64,000 nt of DNA from Yarrowia lipolytica (GCF_001761485.1 NC_090772.1:2788501-2852500), one strand, 5' to 3'. Counted from the first letter of the stretch, positions 18,999 through 30,292 are shown. Numbers and translations are program-made. The notes: generated from the sequence alone by a model not told the origin.

Positions 18999-20319
18999 TT
19001 TAGTTATTTATATATTGTATACTAGAGCAGAAATACAGCAGCATTGGTTTGGAACACTGAGAATCGTTGAGGGAGTTACTAAGCAGATTGTTCAGCACAA
19101 GTGTAAACTCATTTCGAGAGAGCTGGTACGAAATGGAGACAGTGCTAGAGTCATTGAATCAGAAGAAATTACCGTTAAATGAGGGGTTGACTCTTCCATG
19201 ACACCTGCTTCCAGACAGACGCAATCTATTGACGATGAAATGCCTCGACACAGCTTATGAACCACTAGTATACAAGTACTTGAACTGGTTGAATTGGAAG
19301 CTGCGGGGAGACAGACGGATGTTTAGTACGCGTAATTTGTAGATCTATGGAGTTATCTTATGTACATAGACATCATTACGCTGAGGAGAGGCCGCCTTAC
19401 TCTGCAGTTGGTGTAATAGACCCCTACTTAGTTTATTGACACTTTTTGTTGGTATAATTGTAGCTTGAAGTTCAAACCGGGAGAACTGTGCGGATAAAAG
19501 CCTCATGAACATAAACAGATTTGAAATTGACCATTGTTATCTTCTAGAATGCCCTCAAATCATCAAATTAACCTTAGTAATCAGCAAGTTGAGGTCTCTT
19601 CAGTTCAGCTTCGTTTGGAAGTTACTTAGAAGTTTAGTTAAAACTGTTCTCTAAGTAACTATAGTCGGTCGTGAACCTCACCTGAAATCTAGACCTGACA
19701 CTCGAGCAGACAAAAACAAGACATCGACTTCTTTCTCACAATCGAGTCTGTCGAGCCTTCACAACAAAATCAACATACTACCCTCCAGTCCAGTCTTTCC
19801 CACCGTATCATCTCTTTACTTGGTTCACCCAACCAAATGATTGCTTCTTAACATACCCTTGTTCCTCCACCTTTTCCAATTGCTTTTTTACTCCGCACCG
19901 ATAGTCTCTGTAGCAACCTGCCTCAGCAACTCTGTACGAGGATCAGTACGGGGAAGAGTACGGGGAAGAGTACGAGCACTGAATTGCACCACAGAGGGAG
20001 TATGATCGTCTAAGACATTTATACTTGTGATTTTTTACTGATGTATAGTCAAGATACAAGTATGTACTGTAGCATACTTTGACTACAAGCACACTCTTGC
20101 AACAAACTACACTCCAAGTAATCATGTTTTCACATGTACTCGTTCTCGTACTCGTACGATGTTTGATACTGTAGAACCGTCCACATTGCTCTGCTTTGCT
20201 TTGCTTTGCTTCGCGAACTCGCTGTTCGCTCGCTCATTGGCTCTCTGGTTGGGTCTCTGATGCATTAAGTGTGAAATAAATAACCGCCGGGCGCTTTCCG
20301 GCTATGTGCAGCGCTGTTA
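18999..20319. other. Convergent intergenic region, no gene seen
   Basis: 1.3 kb between the ends of RPC10 and the gene at 20320. It contains the 10-bp palindrome CAAGTACTTG at 19273-19282, a repeated GGGGAAGAGTAC near 19951-19975 and a (TTTGC)-type run near 20192-20211. No coding frame of interest. Confidence 0.45.
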
Positions 20320-20895
20320 CTAAGCCAGGGCTTCAAGGAGGGTGATCTGGGGCTCGGGCCATTGCATGCTGTCCGTAGTTTCCCAGTATGGTTCTTTGGA
20401 CTCCGTCCAGAAGGGTTGTTTGAAAGAGTGCACCGGGTCCAGCATCGGGTCCAGCACCGAAGGAGGGTAGGTGTTGTCGGTCTTCTTTCGCTCCTGCTCT
20501 GCCCGCTTCTCCTCCTCCAGTCTCAGCTCCTCTCTCTTTCGCTCCTTCTGCTTCTTGCGTTCCTCCTCCATCTCTTTCAACTCGTCCAGGGTAGTCAGGG
20601 GGTCCACCTCATCGTTGTCATACTCCTTGTGGGAATCAAAAGAGAACTCTCTGAAAAGCGACTGTCGGGGCTTTGCCACAGGCAGTGGAAGCTCCTTCTC
20701 ATCACTCTCAACCTCCTTGCTCTCGGTGATAATGTCGTGTAGCACATATGAGCACACAAACAACATGCAGCACAAGGTGCCGATGATGATTGGCATGTTG
20801 TGGGTGTAGTGGTTGGCCACGTAGGTCGCCAGAGCCTCCAGATCCCGCGATCGATCGTAGTAATGTTCGTAGTATTGTATCACCTTGTCTGTCAT
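20320..20895 (-). CDS. Hypothetical single-pass membrane protein with charged coiled coil
   Basis: 191 residues. A short N-terminal segment with Tyr repeats (YYEHYY) is followed by one hydrophobic stretch at about 34-54 (MPIIIGTLCCMLFVCSYVL). Next comes an acidic linker and a dense Glu/Lys/Arg helix (about 105-140: EERKKQKERKREELRLEE). The tail is Pro/Trp-containing and ends ITLLEALA. The layout suggests an N-out or ER/mitochondrial anchor with a cytosolic coiled coil. I recognise no family and no intron signals. Codon use looks like its neighbours. Confidence 0.7.
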   Translation of the reverse strand: MTDKVIQYYEHYYDRSRDLEALATYVANHYTHNMPIIIGTLCCMLFVCSYVLHDIITESKEVESDEKELPLPVAKPRQSLFREFSFDSHKEYDNDEVDPLTTLDELKEMEEERKKQKERKREELRLEEEKRAEQERKKTDNTYPPSVLDPMLDPVHSFKQPFWTESKEPYWETTDSMQWPEPQITLLEALA

Positions 20896-22600
20896 TTTGG
20901 TGTAGCGAATCGGGCAAGTGGGTCTTCAGCTGTTCATGTAGTGTGGGACTTGTCTTTCGTTGTGTATGACTGTGTGGATGACTGGATGTGTGTGTAGCGA
21001 GCGCGGATGCGTGTGTGTCGGGTCGTAGAAGAAGTGAGTTGTGTTTAGTATCGTAGCTGAGGAAGACTGTCTGTTGTATCGTAGCCAGTTGTTTCCGTCA
21101 CTGTGTGTGCGGCACTGTACCGTGTTTGTGTTTGGTGTTTGAGTATCGTGTCTGTAGCTAACGTCTGTAGCTGCTGAGTATCGCTGTGGTTGTTTGTGAC
21201 GAGTTGGACCTAAGGGACTATAAATCCATGGCGGTTTTAGAGATGCGGTATATTGACTAAAAAGCAAAAAGAAGAGCGCTGAGAGTGTGGAGTATCTGCC
21301 CAAAGCCAAAGGTCGATAGACATTAGCAAGACAGATGGGTAGCAAAGGAGGAGACAAAAGAGAAGACCTGGAGCAATAAAGGGGGGGCTGGGGAGCGGCA
21401 AAATTATACTCAGCCACTCGCGTCCCCGTCCGCCCTGCTCCGGGGTTATTTGCACAAAAAACAACGTCGGTTGTAGCCCCTTTCAATCTCGCCTGATTAC
21501 CATCCCTCCTTCCCCCCTCATAAACAAATGGCCCAATATTGAGGCATTTCAGACTCTCCGAGATATACAATTAACGTTCGGGTTCCAAGCTCCGAACCTT
21601 CTGCAACATAACTTTTCAATTGTCTCAATCGGGCCAGTGTAGAGTGGCAGTCAGCCGTGCCAGTGGAGACGTTTGGCCACGATTGGGGCGGAATAAAACG
21701 TGTAGAGAGAGATGAAACACGGGCAGAAAAGGTCGCAGAATGTATTGGCCCACCCATTGACCCTCCATAGCCAGTTCGGGTCCCGCTGGAGCGTACATTC
21801 CTCTTGGTGCCCAACCCGCCCAAAGCAGACATAAGCTTTTCAACATGCGGAAATTTCTTTCTTTTAGAAGCAAAGTCTATGACGTAGTAAATGCCTCGAT
21901 CGAGAGATGAGAAGAGGTGGTGGTGCGAATAAATGCTAAAAAGCAGGGAAAAATGTGACAAAAAAAACAAAAGAGCAATAGGACTAGTAGAGCAGCGCGG
22001 TGGGGCACCATAGATAGACTGCTACTTGGCCTCAGGTGGAGAAGACGGACATTGAAGGGTTCTCTCTATGCACGCAGATGCAGTATAATACGAGGGGGAA
22101 GTATTATTTTGGCAGTGAGCTTAAATAATGGGGGGGGGGGGGGGGAATTGCTATAACAGGGAGACCTTGGACAGTAGTTGGTAATAACTTGTACAAAAGC
22201 AGATGTCTTGATTAAATGATTTCAGAAGCCCCTATCAACAACAAAATACACAACATCCACAACCTCCACCAACGCTCCACGGCCCATACAGCTTTATTTA
22301 CAAGATGCAGAGGGTCATGTGTATTCTGTCGATCATGTATGCAAAATTTCCAAGACCTTACTCACGAGGATGATGACAATGCAACACTTGTACCATTGTA
22401 GTAGGAAAAAACCGGCACTAAAATCACAACAAAAAAGCCCAAAATTTCTCCACTATCCCACCTGTCACTGTCACCTTTATTCCCGACGTTTAGCGCCATC
22501 ATTGAGGGGTAATCCAGCTAGTCTAAGTGCTGTCAGTCCTGTATCGACGCTGTACAGAGATGAGTTTATCTGCAGAGATTGGCATAATGGCATGCTTGAA
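20896..22600. other. Intergenic and promoter of the 20320 gene, with G16 run
   Basis: No gene seen. The first 300 bp form the leader and promoter of the minus-strand gene at 20320-20895, rich in GTGTGT words. A run of 16 G ends at 22145. Confidence 0.45.
22130..22145 (+). repeat. Homopolymer run of 16 G
   Basis: Sixteen uninterrupted G on the plus strand in intergenic DNA, unusual in a genome of about 50% GC. Its length in the read could be affected by sequencing. Confidence 0.9.
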
Positions 22601-23074
22601 CTTTTTTTGTTCGTTGGTTTTAGAACAGCCTGAATCTCCGTATCAAGGCAATCTCCCATTCGGGGCGGTCAAGGAGCTCGTTTCCTCTTGTCTCAGCGAT
22701 ATTCCGCCTCAAACCTGCTTTATGGCACCACACAATCTAGCTTACTCGCCGAGATAGCATTTATTGCCCATGTGCCTGCCTCCAACATGTATGCGAGTTT
22801 AACCAAAGAGGAAGTCCAAGGGGTTGCGGGAGAAGAAGTCAAGATTGGTCGATGAACAATGAGTAGCGGTTAGGAGTTGCTGTCTGGGGAATCTTCTGAC
22901 GCTGAAGACGAAGGGTTTGAAGTCTCTGACGCCATAGAGCCGTTTTTGCGTCCCACCAAAGGACCCTTTTGTGGCGCGTCCAATTACTCGGACTTCAGGA
23001 ACCTCATGACTGACATAGACTCAAACACCTCAAGTGACGCGATTGCAGAGCTCAGTCAAGTGACCGGGAGATGA
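22600..23074 (+). pseudogene. Possible decayed coding relic
   Basis: Neighbouring frames look protein-like but do not join. One runs to 22857 and reads LLAEIAFIAHVPASNMYASL followed by TKEEVQGVAGEEVKIG. A second, at 22877-23074, reads SGESSDAEDEGFEVSDAIEP and on to SDFRNLMTDIDS. The second lacks an ATG and is preceded by in-frame stops. I cannot name a family. It may be a host gene remnant or chance. Confidence 0.3.
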
Positions 23075-24436
23075 AAATCGTTTGACACCCGTCCCTACGT
23101 GGGCGGAAATCATGCACCTCTGCTTCTGCTTATCTCTGCAGTGTGGATTACCGTACGTGCCTGCTAAGACCGATGACGGCACGAAATGAAGTGTCAACCA
23201 TTATTAGAACCCCATAGGGAAATCCAAGCCCTCCCAATAGCTGTTATAACACTTTAGAACGACGCTAAGATGCCGTCACAGGTTACCGGGTCCGCTGACA
23301 TGAATTGAAAGATCCACTATTAGAGTCAACACTGGGTTTAACGGTGTCGAGAGATTACATACAACTTAGCTGCAATTAGCTGTAGAGGAAACTCGACGGT
23401 GAGTGGAGCCGTGTCACAGAGCAGATTTGGAGCTGTCTGTCAAGTCTACGGGCAGAAACTTCCATGTCCCTCCGAGTTGCCGTACGTGGTTATACGGCCG
23501 GGGTTATGGCATTATGTCAACCACCAATAAGCTGGGACTATAATGTGAGGCCATTTGTGATGGACACAGGGTGAGTTGTCAATGTGAAGGTCGTGGAGAA
23601 TGTCAGGGTGCATATGGAAATGCCGGGATGTCTCGACAACGCACAGACGTAAATTGGTTTGATAGTGGAGGCGTTTTGTCTGTCCCTACAATCGACGATG
23701 CACTGTAGAAGTAGTGGGAATAATACAATCAATATCATCTACTAGTGTATGGTCACATTTATTACGAGTAGGTACACACTGTATATTTTATCTGTTATTT
23801 TCCCCTTATTTCATCATTAAATAGATTATCCCATAAACGCGTATAGCTGTCCCCTTCCATTCTGCTCTGATCCCTCTACTATAGGGAGACCTAGAAATGA
23901 AGCAAAAAAGATGCTTAACGGAACCAGACTTAGCTCAACTAAACTCGCAACTCTCTCCACTCAGGGCTGGAGCAAAACCGCGACTAAAATGCAAAGACCG
24001 ACAGAGTTGAAGGTCGGAGATTTTCGAGTCATCTGAACTCGTCATGTGGAAAAAGTCGTAACAAGGGCCAGACTGGGGGGTCATTGGTATTAGAGGGAAG
24101 CTCCTGGCTAGACAAATACACCCAACTACTCCATACTCCAGTAAGACCCTTGGATTCAGCTACGTGAAGAGAAGTATGTTCAAGAGCGCGTTTATGAAAT
24201 GATAAACTCCAGTCGAAATATCCACAGCAAATTAGCAAGGCAATGACATCTTACCTCACAAGTGAGCTTCTGATGTATTAGAACTGGTCAGGAGTCTTTC
24301 AGCTGCTCTCAAAGTCGAAGATGAGCTTGTGTTGTGAGGTCATGTGCCAGATGAGAGAATGCCCAACAGTTGGACATCAAAGAAGCCTCATTCAGATAGT
24401 TGAGGTTGTATAAAATTGATTCACATGCTGGAATAG
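23075..24436. other. Intergenic, no gene seen
   Basis: 1.36 kb upstream of the 3' end of ATG7, with no convincing frame and no RNA gene recognised. Confidence 0.45.
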
Positions 24437-26233
24437 CTACATTTCCCACTCCTCCTCGCTACCTTCGCCCTCTCCAAAGTCCAGCTCATCCACACCTCTC
24501 TGCAGCTCAGCTAAACCACACAGCTCCTCCACAAACCCTCTCTCATTAAGAGCCTTCTTGACAAACCCCCACGTCTTGTCCTTCCACTCCTGGACAATGA
24601 CTGGACTGCAAGCGGAACAACACTTGAACCGTTGACCAGTGATCTTGACAGTAGAAAAGTTGTGCAGAAAGCCTCGCAGCTGATGAGGGGCTGAGGGCTC
24701 GTCTTGACACATGGCCTGCAAAATCTCTACTCCGTATCCAGAAACAATAGGAGCAATTCCAGGCCGGGTCACTGTACATTGTTGGTCCAACGTTCTGTCG
24801 TTCATAGAATCTGTAGGAGCAACAACATCATTACAAAAGTAACAGCCCAGATCATTCACTCCCTCCACTCCATGCCGCATCACCACAAACGAGTCAAAAC
24901 CAATGGCAGCCGTGATACACTTCTTCTTGAGAGCTGCACATATAACAGTAGGCAACCATCTCGACTCTCGTGAGTCCATGAGCAGAAACACAGCATCATG
25001 AGACTTAATGAGAGACACCAGCTCGTCATACTGCTGGTGGACTCGCTTCTCACTGCTGGAAGTGGTGCTATGACCAATCATAGGCACCTCAAGAGTTATT
25101 CCCGATGTCTTGACTGCAGGATATATCTCCTTGAGAGCTTCAGCAGCAGTCTCAGCCTTGGGTTTGCCTCCATCCAAACAATCTACATACTTGTATAGAG
25201 GCTGGCGAACAGGATTGCTAAATGAGACAGTTCCATTGTCCACAAACGTGACCTGTTCAACTCCCCAAGCTAACAGAGAGCGGGAGACATAGCTTCCGAG
25301 CGTTCCGGCACCCAGAAGGAGGCACCTGGTGTGTTTGATGGTATCCAGATCCAACTCAGGCGCAATTCTCCACTTCATCAGCTTCAGATTGAGATCCACA
25401 GCTTGAGAGGCCAGCTGTAGAGGGTTCAACAGAGGCCCCAAGTTGGTCTGCTTAGGTAACAGCTTTCCCGCACTGTTTTTTTCCCAGCCAGTCCATGCAC
25501 CAAGCTCCCCGTCTCCCCGCTTCCACTCGAGAAACCGGTTTTTCTCACGCCCAACTAAGATCATGGTCGCAGACTTGAACCCTAGGATATGCAGCATTAG
25601 ACAAATGTTTCGGACGGTCCAGGGTGTGTTCTCAGGAGATGTCGGTGATAGAAATGCAATCGTAGGGTCCTCGGATCGCTCCACATACTCCAACTCACTG
25701 AAGGGAGTGACGTTGTCATCGGGATCAATAACAACAAACGATTCTCCGAGAGCCGGGATGCGCGTACTAAGATTCGTGTAGTTTCCCTCATCTGCCACCT
25801 CCTGCAGGTCCCACTTTGTGTTCAGGCAGGGCACTCCCATCCAGTAGACGAAGATGTACTTTTTAAGATCGCAGAAGGTGATAAGAAGAAAAGAGTTGAG
25901 AATCTCGGGATTCCGGAAAATAGATCCATTCATAATTGCACCCGACAACATCTTGTCACCCCATTCCGCCAGTAGCGCCTTTTTGTCTGCTCCTTTGAAC
26001 TCCTCTATCGTGTTGTAGTTGAGTAGAGTTCCGGGACACTCAACAACGCCCTTGCAGTGCGAATCTCGGTCCGAAAACGAGTCGCTGTCGAAAACGAGCC
26101 GACCTTGTTGCCATGTGTATTCTGCGGAGACCCTCTTAGGCGAATCGTCGAGTTTGTACTCATTGAGTTTTTTGGCAGCCAGAGTCTGGAAGAAAGACGC
26201 TTCCAAAAACGACGAAAACGGCGTGAAACTCAT
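24437..26233 (-). CDS. ATG7: Autophagy E1-like activating enzyme Atg7
   Basis: 598 residues (S. cerevisiae Atg7 is 630). Atg7 adenylates Atg12 and Atg8 and passes them to Atg10 and Atg3 for autophagosome formation. The start MSFTPFSSFLEASFF at 26233 was chosen because it begins the conserved N-terminal domain; the frame runs 62 codons further up but with leader-like sequence. The N-terminal domain has YWMGVPCLNTKW. The C-terminal adenylation domain has GAGTLGSYV near 307-315, FVDNGTVSFSNPVRQ, and LMDSRESRW. The catalytic Cys is C486 in DQQCTVTRPG. The acidic tail (GEGEGSEEEW) fits the Atg8-binding C-terminus. Confidence 0.96.
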   Translation of the reverse strand: MSFTPFSSFLEASFFQTLAAKKLNEYKLDDSPKRVSAEYTWQQGRLVFDSDSFSDRDSHCKGVVECPGTLLNYNTIEEFKGADKKALLAEWGDKMLSGAIMNGSIFRNPEILNSFLLITFCDLKKYIFVYWMGVPCLNTKWDLQEVADEGNYTNLSTRIPALGESFVVIDPDDNVTPFSELEYVERSEDPTIAFLSPTSPENTPWTVRNICLMLHILGFKSATMILVGREKNRFLEWKRGDGELGAWTGWEKNSAGKLLPKQTNLGPLLNPLQLASQAVDLNLKLMKWRIAPELDLDTIKHTRCLLLGAGTLGSYVSRSLLAWGVEQVTFVDNGTVSFSNPVRQPLYKYVDCLDGGKPKAETAAEALKEIYPAVKTSGITLEVPMIGHSTTSSSEKRVHQQYDELVSLIKSHDAVFLLMDSRESRWLPTVICAALKKKCITAAIGFDSFVVMRHGVEGVNDLGCYFCNDVVAPTDSMNDRTLDQQCTVTRPGIAPIVSGYGVEILQAMCQDEPSAPHQLRGFLHNFSTVKITGQRFKCCSACSPVIVQEWKDKTWGFVKKALNERGFVEELCGLAELQRGVDELDFGEGEGSEEEWEM

Positions 26234-28152
26234 GGTGGGAACGAGAGTGTGTTTGTGTAAGGTGTAACGATTGTGATTTGTGTTTGTTTTGACGATATCG
26301 CGTCTCGGCGTGTATCTGTGTACTGTACAGTACAGTACTTGTGTGTGTGTCGTGCTGGTGCTTTGGCAACATGCAGCGTATGCAAGATAACGAGTTAGAA
26401 AAGGTAGGGTAAGTGACAAATCAGGGTTTACGGAGACGATGAAAATAATTTGGCCATGGGATAAATTGACAGAAAATGGAGTAAATTAGGGAGAAATACA
26501 AGAGCCTGAAATAGTCAGCTGACCATTTGTTTTTTTCTTTCTTCTTTACATTTAATACATTTAAATCTAGAGCCCTTGCGCGTCTACAATGCCAACATTT
26601 TTGAGCCCACCCATCTCGCTCTCTCTTGAGATGAGATGGAACTCTGTGAGGGCTGTGGATCCAGTTGGTGGCGGACAGAGGATCCAAGGTATTGTGGGAG
26701 TGGGGTCTAGGAATTCTGAGACCTGGTCAAATCTCCAAAGAACATGTCCCAGACGGACTTGATGTTGAGATCTTTTCAACCCTTTGACGGAGAGTCTGAG
26801 AGCTGCTTGGACGACCAGATAGCCAGGTATCGCAGAAACTCTTCGCACTTAAGATCATGTCGATATTCTCCTCGTTGTATCCCCTTCTTCAACAACTCTA
26901 CAAGTACGATACAAGTAGCACAGGATCAACACCAGATTTTAGTGTAGTTGGTCCCGCATTAAGTAAGAGAGTCTCGCTTTTACCACGAGTTTAGATGGAC
27001 CAAAATTGAAGACTCGGAGCACTTGAACTGTCAAAAAACTCGGCCGATCTGGTTTATTTCTAAACTCCAGAAATTTGGCGCAATTTATTCATGATATTTG
27101 TACCTCGGCTACTGTACTACTCGCTCGTACACTGTCGATGCACTCAAATACTCAAATACTCAAATTTACCCAACCAGAAGGTCATCAATAACGCTGAAAT
27201 GAAGGTCAAATGAGTGACATGACGTTTGAATCAATCCTTTAGAATGCAGTAAAAATATCGATTTATTCCAGGATTTCCCCCGATTTTCCTCGAATTCTTC
27301 CAAGTTTCTCCATTTATTGGCATTATTCCAACCCAAATCCGCCAGCCTACCTGAACTCACTCCACAATGTCACTCCACACGGCTGTAACGCATTGCATGT
27401 CCGAGTCGGCAGTGTCAGGTGGTGTAAAAAGTGGTATCAACGGTAGCTAAGAAGGAGATTTGAGAGCTGGAAATCACACAGGTTTTACCCAAAGTGGGGG
27501 TTTATCTGGTCCCCACAATTATTTCCATTTTATCCCATTTTCCCCGATTATTTTCCAGCGCCCTCATCGACTTTAAAATTCTCACCCAAATCTCACGGCC
27601 AAATTTTCCCACAACCGGAATACAGACACCGACTCCCGCCACAGAAAACCGCAGAAACGAAACAACACGCGCAAAGCCGCATGTGTAGACGTCACGTGGC
27701 CCTAAATAAATAATTGCCCCGTAGTCGTGTCTCGCCCTTTCCCCTCGGTCACGTGACCAAAACATCGCCAAACACGTCAAGGAGTCACCACCCAATCACA
27801 CCCAAGCTTATATCCCTCGTGAATTGCACCTCGTGTTGGTCGGCTTTAACTCGGACCGAGATTTTTTAGCTTGCAGGAAGGGACTTCTGGGGCGGAGGGA
27901 ACATGTCTAGAAGAGAGCAAAGAGGACATTTGATGGAGTAGAAATTTGAAAGGGGGGGCACTACGGCATGTATCAGCTGATTCACCAAATTTCTGCCCAT
28001 TTCGATCGAAACTGAGCTTTCCAGAGCCACCCTCTTCCCCAGTTTAGCTTTACCGTTGAATTCTACCTTGCGTAAAAGAACCACCTCTGCAGATCAATCT
28101 TACCATCCTACACATCACTACCTCCAGTGTAAACAGGCAACACGTATCGAAA
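26234..28152. other. Intergenic and promoters of ATG7 and UPS1
   Basis: 1.9 kb, head to head. No gene seen. CACGTG boxes (GTCACGTGG near 27691, GTCACGTGAC at 27748-27757) lie about 400-460 bp upstream of UPS1. A TACTGTACAGTACAGTAC tract at about 26319-26338 is in the ATG7 leader. Confidence 0.5.
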
Positions 28153-29359
28153 ATGGTCAAGTTCTTCCAGTCCAGCCATTCCTACGAGTGAGTATTCGAG
28201 ATGAAGAAGGCATAAACAGACTGGCATACCCAATGTGCCACGAAGACTCAAACAGCAACCTCAGATTGTTGCACAGGCCAGGTTTACGAGCAACAGCAGA
28301 TGAAACAAGAAGATGAAGGACACAGCCGCTTGTGATGGGCTCGGATGGAATGGGAGTTCAAGTCGGAAACTGCCGTGATGGAACTTCATTGGACCTAGCC
28401 TCTGTGACATCGCAGAAGTGATTTGGAGACCACTACAGCATTGCGCACTTGTCGCTTGTGATCAATGCTTCGAAAAGAGGTTTGTAGACACAACTATTGG
28501 CATGGACGTTAATGTTTGTGTTGTAAATCATCTTTTGGATCCTTACTGTCCGTGGCACCATGCCTGCAGGATACAGCCAAGGCTTGCAACTATCACGCCA
28601 TGTGGTAGTTGATGCACCATGCATCTACTATCCACATTTGGCAGATGCCTGCTTGCAGTGACTTCCTTACATCAGGTCTCTATTGAGGTGTTTTTCAGCG
28701 GATATCGGTATCTACAACCTTGTCTTACTACGGGAACATCAATTGGGGTACATCTAACACCCTGCTCAAGGTTTGATAACGGTCGTTGTATGCCTGGCAC
28801 AACTGCTACTCGTTTCTCTATTATCCGTTACTAACTCAGCCACGACTTTTCCACCGTCTCCCTGGCTTTTTTCAACCGGTACCCCAACCCGTACGCCTCG
28901 CACGTGCTTGCCGCCGACACAATTGAGCGATATGTGGACACAGATGGAAATCTGCACACCACGCGTCTAATTCTCAAGCAGGGCCGGCTGCCTAGGTTCG
29001 TCAAGCCTTTCCTCAAGCACATTTCTGAGTCTTGGATTATCGAGAAGTCTGTTGTCGACCCCAAGCAGATGGAGATGGAGACCTGGAGCTCGAATCTCGA
29101 GCACCGATACATCCTCAAGGTCGAGGAGCGAACCACGTATCGACGTGAGGGCGCCGGAACCTGGTCGCAGAACCAGGTCTCCTTTGTTAGCAACTTTGCC
29201 GGCTGGGGAGTCAAGGACCGAATCGAAAAGTGGTCCCTCGACCGATTTGGGGAGAACACCGCTAAGAGCCGACAGGGCATGGCCTTTGTCATGGACCTGC
29301 TCAAGGAGAAGGGTCTGATGCATTTCCAGCGAGTTCAGCTTGGACATGACTTCAAGTAA
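28153..29359 (+). CDS. UPS1: PRELI/MSF1-domain mitochondrial phosphatidic acid carrier Ups1, two exons
   Basis: Exon 1 is 28153-28187 (35 nt) and exon 2 is 28840-29359. The 652-nt intron starts GTGAGT and ends CTAACTCAG. The joined protein has 184 residues (S. cerevisiae Ups1 175) and begins MVKFFQSSHSYDHDF. Family hallmarks are AFFNRYPNPY followed by SHVLAADTIER, then DGNLHTTRLI, FVKPFL, and the conserved MKxEE-like VEERTTY. Ups1 pairs with Mdm35 in the intermembrane space and moves phosphatidic acid to the inner membrane for cardiolipin synthesis. Closer to Ups1 than Ups2/3 by the N-terminal motif. Upstream E-boxes may regulate it. Confidence 0.95.
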
Positions 29360-29877
29360 ACAGTGGGCGGAGCGACTGTTTGACCCAATTAGAACCCTCG
29401 AGACCTACGGAGGACATGCAACAATCGAGAGCATCACACTCGTGGCACACAACAAAACCCTACGGTCTACAGAGTCGAATTTTGAAAAGCAATCAAGAGA
29501 AACGGATATCAGAGAACCGACGGAAAGGCCAGGACAGTCATGCAGGACTCGATGGATTTTGAAGGACTTTTTGTTTTTGGAGCGCTGAATTTTGAAAGAC
29601 AAAAAAAAAGGGACACCACAAGATGACTGAATATTTATATAGATGAAATACAAAACACTGAATTGACGTTGTGGCAGTACGAGCATGAGCAGTCCAGCAG
29701 GGAGAATGATGAGAGGAAGAGGTGAAGTGAAGGATACATACAGTACATAGTGTAGGTCAGAATTGCTTCTAAATCGGTCAAGTCTGTTTGTAACTTAGTC
29801 CCACAATTTAATGTCGATGGCATCCAATATATATTCAACGGGGTTGGGCCGAGGGGGGGTTAATTTTATGTAATGCA
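29360..29877. other. Intergenic after UPS1, no gene
   Basis: 518 bp containing the UPS1 3' UTR and a G-rich patch at 29848-29860. Confidence 0.45.
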
Positions 29878-29938
29878 TTTTTTTTTATTCTAATGATTCA
29901 TTACAGCTATATACTTACAAGTAGTAAGCCGAGTTATT
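29878..29938 (-). mobile_element. 3' end of poly(A)-type retroposon (copy B)
   Basis: Read on the minus strand it runs AATAACTCGGCTT, ACTACTTGTA, then GTAATGAATCATTAGAAT and nine A. It matches copy A at 9397-9471. A 32-bp exact duplicate of its end lies at 30094-30125. It sits 251 bp upstream of tRNA-Asp and points away from it. Its own 5' limit is uncertain and may reach 30093. Confidence 0.55.
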
Positions 29939-30093
29939 GGCGTTCAATAAATCATACACTTCTGAATCTTTGCGATGTGCGCTGCGGGTCGCTGTCGGTT
30001 GGTTTGTCGACGCTTCGTCTAGTTGATGTCATTGTCGTGGTCTCGTGGTGGTGAATCATGGTTAACAGATCAAGAAATCATATCAATCGTTAT

Positions 30094-30125
30094 TTTTTTT
30101 TTATTCTAATGATTCATTACAGCTA
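30094..30125 (-). mobile_element. Very short 3' end of the same retroposon (copy C)
   Basis: The 32 bases ending in a T-run followed by ATTCTAATGATTCATTACAG are identical to 29878-29909. On the minus strand it is a ~22-bp element end plus ten A. TAACG follows the tail and also precedes the element on the other side (AACGTAACG), a possible 5-bp target duplication. It starts 64 bp upstream of tRNA-Asp. Confidence 0.55.
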
Positions 30126-30189
30126 CGTTACGTTATTTTTATAGCTGAATTTCACACCCTACACGAAATATGCAGGCCGGATCTCACCA

Positions 30190-30275
30190 TCCGCAATAGT
30201 TTAGTGGCTAGAATTTCCGCCTGTCAGGTATTAACCAGCACGCGGGGGACCGGAGTTCAATTCTCCGTTGCGGAG
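30190..30275 (+). tRNA. tRNA-Asp (anticodon GUC), with a 14-nt intron
   Basis: The acceptor TCCGCAA pairs with TTGCGGA, with discriminator G at 30275. The D-arm GTTTAGTGGCTAGAA resembles yeast tRNA-Asp. The anticodon stem is TCCGC/GCGGG. The anticodon GTC is at 30223-30225 after CT and before A37. Fourteen extra bases (30227-30240) sit after A37, the standard intron position. The T-arm is CGGAG-TTCAATT-CTCCG. A run of T begins about 20 bp downstream. The arms closely resemble S. cerevisiae tRNA-Asp(GUC). Confidence 0.95.
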
Positions 30276-30292
30276 AGTATATGAGATTACTT

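Noticed and set aside
18700-19182. 160-codon frame across the RPC10 intron and 3' flank
   Set aside because: It overlaps the splice acceptor and last exon of RPC10 and has no recognisable content.
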